64,000 nucleotides of DNA from Diadophis punctatus similis (lineage: Eukaryota; Chordata; Lepidosauria; Squamata; Dipsadidae), in assembly GCA_023053685.1 (NCBI GenBank), contig JALIGW010000003.1:48325996-48389995 (forward strand), written 5' to 3'. How positions within the stretch are numbered: position 1 is the stretch's first letter; each line of letters begins with the position of its first letter. The translations under genes were made by a program, and so were the position numbers. Below, piece after piece: positions 1-12,324 of the stretch. The notes beneath the pieces are model-generated. The model was not told the DNA's origin and ran no database searches. It saw nothing but the letters and a program-made list of their open reading frames with translations.

Positions 1-1235
1 CCTTTTATCTTTACCAGAAGCACTGTTTGCATGCAGTAATGCTTGTCACATCACATATTTTTGGCATCTGTCCAACTAGAGTATGGCTTTTTAAAAATAT
101 TCAAAATTAGGATAAGTCTGTTCTGTCAGTTTGTAAATCGGAGGTTACAAATTAGATTACCATTGGATTTATATTCCACTTTTCATTTAGGAGTTTCAGG
201 TGCCATAGGACGTCCTCCTATTTTTACTCCCAATAACAACATGAGATTTAGGTTGGGCTAAAAGAGAGCAACCAGCCGCAAAAATCACCCAATGAGTTTT
301 CGTTGAGAGAACCAATGAAATATGGTTGAGTGTGAATTAAAACCAGGCCTTTCTAGTTCCTAGTTCAACAATTTACATCCCTTTCATGAAGGCAGTATTT
401 TTACTTCTAAATTAGTTAGGTTAATTTCATAGTTGAGAAGAGAATGCTAAGAGAATAGTAAGATTTTTTGTAAGTGCTACAACATGGAATTTAACTAACA
501 TACTTATTCAGTGCTGATAATTAGTAAACTGGGACTGTTTTTGTATTGTTCATCAAATATCTGATATATTTTTAGAACAACCACTTGACTCTATGACCCA
601 AGCAACAGAAATACAATAACATTTTAAGTATTTTACATAACTTTGATACTGTTGCACATAATCTGTCAGCCTAATTGTTGCATTAATGGTATATTTGAGC
701 ATAGAACTGGTTATCAAATAATGTATTGATATCTATACTTCTCTATATGTGCAATTAGCAGTCATTATAGAATGTATATAAGTTCTTTTAAGTTTTACAC
801 TTGTGTTTGCAGATTTAACTATGGAGTGATAAATAGAATGGGCAAGCTAGAAAATTGCATATAACCTAAGAAAAAAAACCTTCATGTCTATAAGCCACCT
901 ATCACTGTTTAACATGAGAGACCCAGTTTAATGGACATCTTCCATTATAGTTACTAATGGCAAAATCCAGATAAAGGAGCAAAGCCATCATTTTAAATGT
1001 CAATGTAAGAAGATCCCTTTAAAAACAAAGGACTTGGATTTCTGCTTTAGACAGGTCACCTTTTCTCCTGACAAAAGCTTTGTTCCTTTAACTACAGCAT
1101 GACAGATTAACATTCAAATAGTTTAGCCTTATGTAAGTATATCTGTTGAATTTCTCCAGGCTCTGTATCCACCACTGTTGTGATGGATAACAATCAGAAT
1201 CAGCTTCAGAACTATATGAAATACTTGAACTTGAA
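1..1235. other. AT-rich DNA without recognised gene
   Basis: Only short chance ORFs are present, with no conserved protein motif, no convincing splice pair and no repeat termini that I recognise. It is probably intergenic or intronic. Confidence 0.5.
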
Positions 1236-1895
1236 AATACTTGAACTGGCAATATTACATGCTAACCAGAGCATACAAAACATTTGTGAGACCAATTCTG
1301 GAATACAGCTCACCTGTCTGGAACCCGCACTGCATATCAGACATTAATACAATTGAGAGAGTCCAGAAATATTTCACAAGAAGAATCCTCCACTCCTCTG
1401 CTGGCAATAGAATACCTTATTCCACCAGACTTGAAATATTGGGATTAGACAATTTACAACTACGTCGCCTCCGATCTGATCTAAATGTAGTTCATAAAAT
1501 CATATATCAAAATGTCCTTCCTGTCAATGATTTCTTCTGCTTCAACCGCAACAATCACGAGCACGTAATAGATTCAAACTTAATGTAAACCGCTCCAAAC
1601 TCGACTGCAGAAGATATGACTTCAGCAACAGAGTGATCAATGCCTGGAATGCACTACCTGACTCTGTGGTTTCTTCCCCAAACCCCAAAAACTTTAACCT
1701 TAGACTGTCTACAGTTGACCTCACCCCATTCCTAAGAGGTCTGTAAGGGGTGTGCATAAGTGCACCACTGTGCCTACCGTCCCTGTCCTACTGTCCTATT
1801 GTCCTCTTTTATTGGTACTTTTTACTTATGTTATGTTTATACAAACAACTACTATCCTGTACATGTTTGACAAAACAAACAAACAAATAAATAAA
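1236..1895 (+). pseudogene. 3' end of a non-LTR retrotransposon (AAAT-tailed LINE), 5' truncated
   Basis: This encodes the C-terminal part of a LINE ORF2 downstream of the reverse transcriptase. The peptide carries VRPILEYSSPVWNPH and IERVQKYFTRRILHSS, the post-RT 'EY..VW.P' and 'ERVQ...R.I' blocks shared by CR1/Jockey-like LINEs. Reading is open from about 1241 to 1588. A frameshift near 1553 then moves the rest (NAWNALPDSVVSSPNPKNF...LTPFLRGL, stop near 1743) into another frame. A short 3' UTR follows and ends in (AAAC)n/(AAAT)n near 1895. The copy at 25381-25985 is collinear and lacks the frameshift. Endonuclease and RT are absent, so the element was truncated on insertion and is inactive. 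The LINE clade is not certain. Confidence 0.85.
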
Positions 1896-2917
1896 TAATT
1901 TGTGGTTTTTTTGTTTGGTTGCTTGCTTTTGGTCTCTGGAGTCCAACAGCACTATTGAATTTCTGTTCATGAGCTTCGGATACCGGATACAGAATTTTAC
2001 CATAAGCCCACCAAAATGCCCCAAACCATCAAGAAAATCCCTTTGAAAATCAAGGCCCTGCTTTTGTAGAAGACATCTCAGCCCCCACCCTCTTTGCATG
2101 ATCATCAATCCACTGTAGTCTGTTGCCTTACCAATAACTACGTCTTGAATCTTAATAATCATCAAATGTTGCCCATTTTTGCATTTTAGCAACCTAATAT
2201 CTACCACTCCTATTTTGGTCTGCAACTCTTATAATATTTTTGTATTGATGGATATAAAAGTAAAAAAAAACCATCTGGAGAATATATCAACACCTACATT
2301 ATAGGCAGAAGAAAAGCAATGACACATCCCTTCTGTTTTGAACAACATAGAGAACAAACTGTCAGTCAAATAAAGCTATCATCTTGAAATTTTGAGAGCA
2401 TGTATAAAGCAGATGAAGAAAGTACCCTATGAGTTAAGGCTGGAGTCGGCCAATTCTCATTCACCCTGTTTCTTCTAGCACATTACATAACTGATATGGT
2501 TTAAAGAGGTAATGTCATGGTTGCAGACTTTGCTGCATTTCCCTAAACTGCTGGTTGATAGATTGAAAGCAATTTTTCTATTTTTTAATCCCATGTTTTG
2601 GTATCTTTCTTGGTTTTGTTCTGCTACCAATAACACAGAAGTTGGTACATCCTGGTTAGCTCTTCAACAGAAAATAAATCTAAACTGATGTGCTTGTCTG
2701 GCAATCAGTACTTAGCCAATAAAAGAAGCTAGAAACCTAATCCCCAGAATAAAGCTGCCCCTCCCCTTATCTGCCATGGAACTTCCCCTTTGCTGCCAGA
2801 TTTTTTGTGAGGGATTGGGTAGAATATTACATCTCTCTTCAATATAATGCTACATAAAATATAGTGGAACCTTAATTTAACAGGCCTCTACTGAGTTGGC
2901 TTTGGATGCAGTGGACC
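1896..2917. other. No gene recognised
   Basis: An open frame on the minus strand (about 1809-2225) overlaps the LINE tail, shows no family motif and is probably chance. Otherwise the stretch looks like ordinary AT-rich DNA. Confidence 0.45.
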
Positions 2918-2925
2918 ATATAAAC

Positions 2926-3058
2926 CAGGGTGTCAAACTCGCGGTCCGCGGTCCGGATGCATTGCGCGCTGTCCATGCCCATGCCCGGTTTAATGAAGGG
3001 GGGGAAGTCGTGATACGTCACATGACACCACCGTGACAACGCGAGTTTGACACCCCTG
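2926..3058. mobile_element. hAT-type MITE, GTGTCAAACT family
   Basis: The 133-bp element begins CAGGGTGTCAAACTCGCG and ends with the inverse, CGCGAGTTTGACACCCCTG. It is flanked by 8-bp repeats atataaac (2918-2925) and ttataaac (3059-3066), which match at 7 of 8 positions. An 8-bp target duplication and CAG/CTG termini are hAT hallmarks. It has no coding capacity. A relative lies at 60346-60475. Confidence 0.85.
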
Positions 3059-3066
3059 TTATAAAC

Positions 3067-4386
3067 TAAGCTGATTTAACCAGTGAGCTAGCCACATTTG
3101 TGGATAACATTGCTACATTGTTCTATCCAAGCATCTCTTCACTTTTAGTAAAAGCCAAGTGACAATGAAGGATCCCTTTAAACTAAGTGAATGGCCAAAT
3201 ATAACTCAGCTCAATTGTAAATTGATCGATTGTCAAGGAAAAGTAACCCTCAAACCTTTATGTGCACACACAATGGAGTCTAAACTGACTGTAATCGGGA
3301 TAAAGATACTGGAATCATACACTGGAGATATTGATTCAGTGTGTGTGGCACTTGCAAAAAAGACAAATTCCATTACTAGAAAATAAAATGCTAATATTCT
3401 AATTTTCTACAAATCTATAGTACCTCTACATCAGAGTATTGTGTACAATTCTGGTTATTATGCTTGAAGAAAATAGAGCTGAAAAGTGCAGAACAAGACA
3501 ACACATTTATCTTCCCTCTCAATAAAGGTTGTATATTTGGGACTCTTTAGCTTGGGGGGGCGGGGGGAACAACTGAAATGTAGAAAATCATGCATGGCAT
3601 GGATAGGCTGATTAGCCTGAGAATTTCATGACTGAACTGGAATTTAAATTTTAATCTCACTTTATATATTCTGTTATACCACTTCATACATTGTGCTAAG
3701 CTATTATATCTTTACCCCTAATTAATTGAATAAACCAGAACTACCGTAGTTTTGTGTTCATTCGTGTCCAACTAAGTTATATATCATGATTTATAAACCA
3801 CAGTAGCATTAAATCACAGAACACAATAAGCTACAAACTAACCAGATAACCATACATAGTCTTACAGCAATATGCAAGTTCAACCAATGACTCTTAGCAT
3901 TAAAAATATCCAGACTACAAGCTGCAAGTTAAACTGGGTGTTATTGCATTAGGAACTTTACTTTGAAAACAGATCAGGCTTTACACCCATCTGATAGTGA
4001 AAAGCATTGGGGTAGGTTCAATATTTAAACCTTATGAAAGATTTGAAAAATCTTGAAAAAATGTGGAATACTGTAATTTTGTTTCAGGTAAAAAAAATTA
4101 CAACTGTTTTGATGCTTCTTACTCTGAGGGGCCATCTTAGGTAATAGGTGAATGTAACGGGATGAAGGAGAAAGTAATAAGAAGACATGGTTTGACCTGC
4201 ATTCCCTAAATATGGAGCAGTGGTAGATAGTTGAGTTCCAATGATGGAACCAATGGTGGCTTATTAAATAAACTATGATTAAAACATACTTCAACAAGAA
4301 ATGGATCTCAGTTGTGTGATCAATGCTGAAATACCTGGATGTGTGGGGGCAGGGAGAGCTATCTGATATTTTATTTCAGGCATTCA
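3067..4386. other. No gene recognised; one unassigned small ORF
   Basis: A 75-codon ATG ORF at 3159-3386 (+) has no motif that I recognise and no splice or promoter context, so I treat it as chance. A G-run occurs at 3556-3567. The rest is AT-rich. Confidence 0.4.
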
Positions 4387-4394
4387 GCTTAATC

Positions 4395-4601
4395 CAGGGG
4401 TGGATTCTACTTACCTTCCCCACCGGTTCGCTTCTGCGCATGAACAGAAGCAAAAAACAAGATGGCGGTGCCTATGCCGCCGCCGAGAGAACCGGCTCAG
4501 GGGCGTGGCAGGCCTGGGTTGCTGCCACTTCCAGCGACCCAGGCCGCCAAGTTACTAACGGTTCTATAGAACAGTTCCAAACCGGGAGGAACCCACTTCT
4601 G
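4395..4601. mobile_element. hAT-type MITE, GGTGGGTTC family
   Basis: The 207-bp element starts CAGGGGTGGATTCTAC and ends GGAGGAACCCACTTCTG. Perfect 8-bp duplications gcttaatc lie at 4387-4394 and 4602-4609. The interior is GC-rich and has the 'cttctgcgcatg' block also seen in the copies at 9529 and 12130. It is non-coding; the overlapping short ORF is an artefact. Confidence 0.9.
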
Positions 4602-4609
4602 GCTTAATC

Positions 4610-7600
4610 TATTATATAAGAGTGGATAATCTGTGGACCTTAACTTCCCCTATCTACTATAGCTAATTTCCTCCCATTCTGAGGCAGAAAACATACAAAC
4701 ACCAACGTAAGTCTGAAATAGGCTTAAGAAAGCGTTTAAAAAGACACCTAGGGGAAAATGGCAGTTCTCCCAACTGTGTATAATTACCTGGCCTTTAAAA
4801 GGTTGCTGATCTGTGCAGTATAATGAATTTCTAGCTCTGCGTTCACAAAAGTGCAGCTATCACAATAACTCAAAAAATGTCAACATATTCAAATATAAGC
4901 CTGCAAAAGATTAGTCTTTGATTATGTATGGTAAGCAATCTAATTGCACTAAATGGAACTTCTCACGGGCATATAATTAAACAAACTGGTAAGCCAATAC
5001 ATATGCTAAATTTATCTATTCATTATATAGTATAGCAGAAAAGCTAGGAGATAGGTATCTAGCTCTTGAGATAATATTTCTAGATGTTTTTGTTCTGTAT
5101 CTTTTAGAAATTTTTTTAATGGTTATGGAATTTGCTGTTAATTTTGGTACCTTGGGTACCAAAAGAGCAGGCAAATTTACAAAATAGGTTTGCATGCCAA
5201 TGTGACTCTATACATTTACCTGATAGGAAAAACTTTTAATTAGCATGTTTACAAATAAGTTGATTATGCATGATTGAAGCTGCTGTATAAATATGCCTTT
5301 TAAAAAGATGCATAATAAGTTATTTAGCCATTAGGCCTTTTGTCCGTTAGATTTCTGCTTTTGCATTGCCACTGTCATATGCTATGGAACACAAGTGGCT
5401 TTCCTGGACTGGCTGCAATATATATGCATGACAAATCCACAATTGACATTTATCTGCAAAAACTGTTTCTTTCATTGTTGCAAACCAAGCCCATTTCATC
5501 TGTTCCTTTGGTTTGTTTACTTATTCCATGTAATGGTTGTTTATGCTTAATGCTAAAATAAATACAAATATACTTTGTTTGTATTTATGTATTAAAATAT
5601 TTCACTACATATTTCTCTTATTTTGTTTTATAGTAAAAATAGCATGTACTGCCTTGAGGATGAATTCAAATTTTATTATGAACTAAATACTGTTATGATG
5701 CAACCCATCTTTGTTTTTTGTTGTGATAGCTTGGGTTGGTGTTGGTGTGCATATGTGTGTGTGGGAGTTTGGCAATAGATTACCAAAAACTAAACTTTCA
5801 CAAAACGTTAAAAAAAATTAAAGACATATACATCTTTAACCTGCTCTCCTTTGCATTTGTAGAGCTGCCTTTGCTAACCTAGTCTTCTGCAAATGAAAAG
5901 CACATCAAGTTCTATAATTCCGTTTAGTAAAAGGTTGCAGTTTGCTATCTTACAAAGGCACCATATTGGGGAAGAACTATGTGGAAATCAGAGATTCTGA
6001 ACTGCATTGAACTGATAGCATAACTCAATCAGTCACAGAAGTGGCAAAGGAACCAACATTAGCACTGACCCCCCCTCCCCAATGTCTTTTTCTAAATCTG
6101 AGTTCCTTTTATAATATCCTAGAAATTGTGTAGGTAAAGCTTATGGCGATCAGGAACTAATTCAATTTATAGAAGAAGTTTTGGTTGTTAAATAAATGGT
6201 TAAACTAAAGATTATTAATTTCAGCAGGTTCAGAGTTATCACAGTTGAATCAAGCTGCAAGACTTATTCAACATAAACCACGTTTGCAGTAAGTTCATGC
6301 AGCATGAAATAAGTGTGGTAGGTCATTCCTTTGTGATTAGGAGATATCTATAGTCATAAATGGTTATACTTAATATGATCTGAGAAATCATGTGATGTAG
6401 CATATGTTGCACTACAAAGCATCCTTCATATAGACTATCTCAAAGTACAATAGATAGAATAAATCAGGGATCAGAAAGGAAAGACAATTAAAGTTTGAGG
6501 GACACATTTTGAAAGATGGAGCAGCTTGAAAAGATTAATATGCAGAACATGCCAAACAGATCTGCAAGCAGACAAAGAAAAGCCTTTCCTTGTTCTTTTA
6601 TAGAGTAAGAGGCTGAAGAAAAAAAACCTAAATGCTTTGAGTTCTGGACCAGAGAAGTGGCACCAGCTGCACAGCCTTGAATTTCCTAGCTTGATGCTGG
6701 CTTTGCTGTATTACAACTTCTATCATTCTCAGCCAATGTAGCCCTTGGTTGTGTTGTATGGGACAATGTCTTATAGTCCAAGTTCATCATATCTGCACGG
6801 TAACAGGAAAAGAAGATTGTAATTGTCTTCTGTAATCACTGGTTTGCTGGAATCTATTTTTTTGTAAGTACCAAGTGCTATGCAAGACATTATTAGTCAG
6901 AGATGAACTGGCATTGTTCCATTTCCAGAACAAGAGTTAGCAATGCAATAAGGGGAAGTTCTCAGAATCCATGAGCTAGGCAATTTACTGTCCTCCAGAA
7001 ATTTTGGACATCAGTTACCATCAGCACAGGCAAGAACCAATGACCAATGAAAAAAGTTTTGGAGTTTTCTTAGCAAAATTCCTGAAGGGACCAACTTGTA
7101 TATCTTTGTATACTGTTGACAGATTAGATGACTAACATTAGACAGAAGGATCCTCCTTTTTTTTGGTAATTGACTGAAAAGATTAGGTGTTCCTCAGGCA
7201 TCTTCCTAAGGAAGCATACCACACATTTGCTCACTGTGGCTTTTCCAATAGCAAAGGCAAGCACACTAGCTTCAAGTATCACTTTAGGAGGGGTACTAAA
7301 AATCAAGACATAGAATAGTGCATTGCAGAGATCTTTCTCTGGAGCTTCTGTCTTCTAGGTTGATGATATGGGAATTTGGATCCCAAATGAATACTGTGAA
7401 TAGGCAGACTGTGTATGTTGCTCTTTATCGTCTCTATTGAGGGGACAGTGGGAAATCACATGTTACTTATATAGGTTGGCATCTTCTACAACTGTCTCAT
7501 GCTGACACCAGACCTTCAGACTTGCGTAAGTATCGGTTTGCACATCCAAATTCTCCATGTCTTGGGGGAAAAAATCTGGAGCTCAGTGCTTACCTGAGCT

Positions 7601-9520
7601 TGTTTCTGTTGGAATAAGTTTACTCAAAGGCTTTGATGCTTATTTTTATTTACAGATATAAACATGAGCATAGATGGTGGTATACAACTAAACAATCCAA
7701 CAAATTCTCCCAAATACTTCACAGCTCCAGTTAAACTAAACTCTCTGGCTTTCTGTCTCTGTAAGTCTCAATTATAGGCTATTTGCTTTTACAGGCTACT
7801 TCCTGAAGAGGCTTTTATCATAAGATGTCCTGTCTCAGATGTGAAATTTCAGAGAGTAGAACATTCCAATTTCTTGATAGCTGCTTAATTATAGTTGGAT
7901 AAATTAGGTTGCACTGTAATCCGTTTACATATTGATACAAGCGGGTACAGGCTTCGTAAAGGAGAGTTTAAGAGTTTGCATATACTCTTACTAGCAGAAA
8001 CTGAACTGATTACATAAAGGAAATGCCAGCTTCTCTTGCATTTGGCTTCCTTGCTCTGCCAGAACTGCAACAACATTCCAAACAAATAAAAAGCTTATGA
8101 GTTAACAAAAGCCAAAGACTTTTATTAGCAGCACCATTATAAACACAATAGCACTCTGAATACCACACTTGGCATCCTGTGAAGTGAAAAAGCTCCCCAA
8201 TGCCTTATAATTGGGGAAACACAGATTGCACCCCATGTCTCAAAGACTCTTAAAGTTACAGTGAGATTTGCTGTTGCCAGTCTAGTCAAAGCAATCCGCC
8301 TCTCTTGTCATACAATCAGCTAACAAATTCAAGCCACAGCGATTATATTTAAGAACAGCTGTTACAGAGTTGTCCATAACACTGGAAACAAAAATGATTG
8401 AAAATGCTATTTTATCTTCTTTCTCAGGCTAACCTATATGGTTTAAAATTACTCTGAGTGGGAAGCTTGCTTTTGCAAAAGGGGTTTTTAATTATTATTT
8501 TTGATAGCCTAATGTACAAAAAGGTTTGCTGAAATTCCACTCGCTACAGGCTGGCTGAACTTTGATTATTTCTTGAGGTCAATATGTATGCATCGCAGAA
8601 GTCATTCAGTAGTACCATCAAGTCACGACTTTTGGGGTCAGAAGTTTAGGAACCCACTTAAAGCCTAAATTTATCCAGTTCATGAAAAAAACAAAACTTA
8701 TCTTCCATCAATCCTTTGCCCCTTAAGTAAGTTGTATGCAATTTGCTCTATCACTAGAAGCGTTGCCATGAAAGACAGTGATGAAGGCATGTGGTATATA
8801 AGCTTTTATTTTACAAAGGACATCTTATATGGATTTATATGAGACAAGAAAGGAATATCTGTTACCACATACCCTTTCAGATATTTTATTGTACCTCACA
8901 AGTATATTTTGTACACACAAATTCAAGCCAATATTTGTTTGCTCTTATGTTGTGATTTTCATACATCAAGGAACTTGCAACATTACTATAGTACTACCAT
9001 TTCAACATGCAGACTCTTCAACCCTTCTTCAGTGTCTGGGGAATGGTGTTGCTGTGGCACTTTTTAAGTGAGGTATGTTATTTTGTCCTGCCCCAGTTCT
9101 TTCAATTTCTTTCATATCAATACACATTCTGCACAATCTCATTTTTACCTCACACATCATGTACCTGTTATCTTTCAAGGGACACCTGCCAATATGCGTA
9201 GAAGGATCTGCATTAGAAGGAGAGTTTCCTGGGGTAATTAGGAAACAGCTGTCAAGGAAAAATACCTCCCCCTTATTTACCATTCAAATGCCCAGGCAAT
9301 GGAATCAGCATATTTTCTTATTACTTGCTGCCCAGTCATTTGCAAAGGACCAATCATAGATAGGCATATGTGTTCTCTTCCCTGCTCGTGTTCAGTCCAG
9401 CTCCCTGTATAAGGAATAGGCATGCATTAGGATAACATTGATAGAAGCTATATACAAGGCTGAGGCATACCATTCTGAGTATACATGATCAAAAGACAGA
9501 TCATGATAATTTGCTGAAGC
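4610..9520. other. Long AT-rich stretch without recognised gene
   Basis: No exon with both splice sites and a conserved peptide is visible. Overlapping short ORFs around 8829-9359 lie in several frames on both strands and show no motif. The stretch 7612-8390 has a repeat-like look: two similar phrases ('caaaggctttgatgcttatttttattta' region and 'gccaaagacttttattagca' region) about 490 bp apart could be antisense LTR or SINE remnants. I cannot assign them. Confidence 0.4.
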
Positions 9521-9528
9521 ATAGGGAG

Positions 9529-9951
9529 CAGAGGTGGGTTCCTGCCGGAACAGCTCCGGTAGGGAGCGGCCAATTGCGTAATTTGCGCACGACTGCTCCG
9601 GAGCCCTCTCTGCCGGTCCGTCGCGCACGTCGCCATCTTTTTCTGTGAATTTTTGGGCAATTTTGCTTCTGCACATGCGTGGAAGCAAAACCGTGCCGAA
9701 ATCTCGTGAGGGGACGCACACGAGAGATTTTGGTGAGATTTTGCTTCTGCGCATGCGCAGAAGCGAAATTGCGCCAAAATCGTGTGCACGCGTGCACGTC
9801 CCCTCACGAGATTTTGGCACAATTTTGCTTCCGTACATGAGCAAAAGCAAAATTGCACAAGGGGCGTGCATGCGTAGCGAGCATGCGCGCGCCCAAATCG
9901 TAGAGATGCGCGTGCAGCGCACCGGCACCGGTAAGGAAGCAACCCACGCTG
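9529..9951. mobile_element. hAT-type MITE, GGTGGGTTC family, long copy
   Basis: The 423-bp element starts CAGAGGTGGGTTCCTGCCGG and ends GGAAGCAACCCACGCTG. Perfect duplications atagggag lie at 9521-9528 and 9952-9959. The interior has repeated blocks of about 60 bp ('gcttctgcgcatgcg..agaagc...aaaatcgtg') in both orientations. These open overlapping R/A/C-rich frames on both strands (9392-10004), which are by-products of GC-rich repeats and not genes. Confidence 0.9.
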
Positions 9952-10012
9952 ATAGGGAGGGAGACTGGCCCTTGCTATTTTTTCAAATACCTGAGGGATT
10001 TTGAAAAGAGGA

Positions 10013-10235
10013 TTTTATTTATTTGTTTATTTATTTGTGAGATTTATATACCGCCTCACAGTGCAAGCACTCTCTAAGCGGTTTACACCAGTAAGCAATA
10101 TATATTTATATTGCCCCCAACAATCTGGGTCCTCATTTTACCTACCTCGGAAGGATGGAAGGCTCAGTCAACCTTGAGCTGGTCGATTTGAACCGCTGAC
10201 CTGCGGATCACAGTCAGCTAAAGTGGCCTGCAGTA
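10013..10235 (-). mobile_element. tRNA-derived SINE, antisense
   Basis: Read on the minus strand, a tRNA-like head precedes the body block 'caaggttgactgagcc..ccatccttccgaggtaggtaaaatgaggacccag', then 'tataaatctcac' and an (AAAT)n tail (top strand 10013-10035). The body is shared with the SINEs at 28134-28378 and 63038-63270, but the tail differs. It sits about 60 bp right of a hAT MITE. Confidence 0.75.
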
Positions 10236-10599
10236 CTCCATCCAGGATGGAGAAGTCTGTAGTCTACTGCAGTCTCTTTTGGACCAAGCATCATATAAAT
10301 CATCTCTGGAACTTACCTAGAGATCTAGAAGGAACAGAGAACATTGTGAGTCATCAGATCATTTATACTATATAAGTAGTCTGCCCGAAAAAAAGTTGCA
10401 TCAGGGGCTGATTAACTCTTAAAGAAGTTTATTTTTTTAAAAAAAAAAGTTTACTATACTTTTTGCCTTGGAGCTAATTTTGCAGAGTGGCTTCATGAAC
10501 TTCTTTTTAAAAAGTGGATTTTTGTATTGCTTGCCCATTGTAATTATGCACAAACTTTGTTTTCTTAATTTTTTCTGCCTTTTTATTATATTTTATTAT

Positions 10600-10733
10600 G
10601 TCTCTTACTGCAGCTGTTTTTAAAAACTATATTGGTTGGTTTTAACTAGCATTTATTTTATGTATTATTGTTTTTAGTGTTTTTGATTTCTGTCTTGGAC
10701 TATATGAAGAAAGGCAGAATAAATAATACCGGT
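10600..10733 (+). repeat. Probable L2-type LINE 3' UTR/tail fragment
   Basis: T-rich DNA with 'ttttagtgtttttgatt' leads into 'gaagaaaggcagaataaataat'. This resembles the 3' end of L2-like LINEs, which ends in a '..GGCGGcatataaataaat' type tail, as at 53335-53410. It is strongly diverged and has no coding sequence. Confidence 0.45.
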
Positions 10734-10834
10734 ACTAGGCTATCTTTCTCCGACAAGAAACAACACACTGGCCAAAATGCATTTCTATACCTGTTAATTC
10801 ATTTAGGCTATATAATGTAAAACTGCCAATTTTA

Positions 10835-10878
10835 CTGGATTTGGGCTAAATTGTGGTCATAACTTGAGGACTACCTGT
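10835..10878. repeat. Right-end fragment of TA-flanked MITE (CAGGTAGTCCTC family)
   Basis: The fragment contains 'aattgtggtcataacttgaggactacctg' followed by TA. It is the same right end as the elements ending at 13087, 35125 and 54318. The left end is missing. Confidence 0.65.
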
Positions 10879-10879
10879 A

Positions 10880-12121
10880 GCTACACACTTATCACTCTGA
10901 AAATATTTTCCTGTGCCATAGCAATATTTATTTAAACTGTTCAAACTCTATATTAAAAGGCTCTTTCTTATGGAATACAAGTGTTTTATTTATTACAATT
11001 TTATTTGAACAGACCTGTTTATTAGATTCCATGTGATTATTAATAATAATCTGTGAGCACTTGAAACAATTGGGGTTCTTACTCCATGTTTATCTATTAG
11101 TCTTGTGTAGACATTTTTCTTTTCCATCTGAAGACTGATGGAAAAGGCAGTGTTTAGATATCTGTAAGGGCTAAAACTGGCAAGGCAGAAAGCTATGATT
11201 CTCAGCCCAGGCAAGACTGTGTAAATATGGAATATTCACAAAATTCAAGGAAGACAAAAGAATGTCCAAAAATCTGACGCCTCAAAAAGGCAGAAGGAAA
11301 AGGCCTAGGTTTTAAACCTTGTGTCTGGCCTATATGTAAAACTTAAATGTTATGTTCTGTAGTACACAGTATAACTTATTTCTTGGCAAAAAGCCACTTA
11401 TTTATCCATTGGGACCTTGACACGTCTGCTCTTTGCTAGCTACAGAATATGAAGTAGAATTTCTGGAGAGCTAAGATTTATTGTCATGCTTTGGAAAGAA
11501 GTCTGATGCTGTTCTAAAATGGTTTTGCATCTGATAATTGCATTGTTTCTTTTCAATAATGGTTTTATCATTCAACTATTGTGATTAATGCATACAGTTA
11601 AAAAAAAAAGGCCCTGATGCTGTCCTCAGGTAATTAAAAATGGGGAAGGACAAACAAAAACTATAGAGCAGACCCATTTCATCCTGAATATTAATTTCTG
11701 CACAGGTATATTCATCTACAATGCATTCATCTGTGTTAAAGAGGTAGCAATAATAGGGTTATATAAGCCATGAAATGAAATTACATATAAAAAGGTTCTT
11801 AGCCAAGGCTGTATGGAGGAGAGGATAATTATTTGGAAACTCCCAACTGTTGAGAGTTTTATTTTCTTGCTTTTTTGTATGGGCCTTCTCCTTTGAAATT
11901 TCCTAGACAAAATATTATGACAGTTGTCTATGAGAGAAGAGAAAAATATCTACTCTTAGTAGTAAATTCTCAAATGCAATTACATATCTGCCCACCTTAA
12001 AGAGGAAAATAATGTTTCCTAAAGAGTAGCTTATTTTATATGAGGTGCAGATTAAAAAAAAATGCTTCTGTGTGTTCATAGCTATGTCCTGGTGAAGCAA
12101 AGGGCATGATTTATCTTAAGC
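10880..12121. other. No gene recognised
   Basis: AT-rich DNA with short chance ORFs only (for example minus-strand frames at 10993-11214 and 11716-12100, without motifs). No repeat termini were seen. Confidence 0.45.
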
Positions 12122-12129
12122 ATTCAAAC

Positions 12130-12279
12130 CAGCGGTGGGTTGCTCCCGGTCCGGTCCGGTTCTGTGAACTGGTAGCGCTGGCAGCGGGAAGCTCCGCCCA
12201 CCCGCCCAGGGTGTTCTGCGCATGCGCAGAAGCATCGCACGCGCAAACCGGTAGCAACGGGTTTTAGAACCCACTACTG
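12130..12279. mobile_element. hAT-type MITE, GGTGGGTTC family, short copy
   Basis: The 150-bp element starts CAGCGGTGGGTTGCTCCCGG and ends TTTTAGAACCCACTACTG. The flanks attcaaac (12122-12129) and atccaaag (12280-12287) match at 6 of 8 positions, consistent with an older 8-bp duplication. The interior holds the shared 'ttctgcgcatgcgcagaagc' block. Confidence 0.8.
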
Positions 12280-12324
12280 ATCCAAAGCCATGACTAAAAA
12301 TACTAATGAAACTAAGGACATATG

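Noticed and set aside
7612..8390. Possible antisense LTR pair
   Set aside because: Two similar phrases occur, but there are no TG/CA ends, duplications or coding remains to support it.
9392..10004. Several overlapping R/A/C-rich ORFs on both strands
   Set aside because: They lie within a GC-rich hAT MITE with inverted repeated blocks and perfect 8-bp target duplications.
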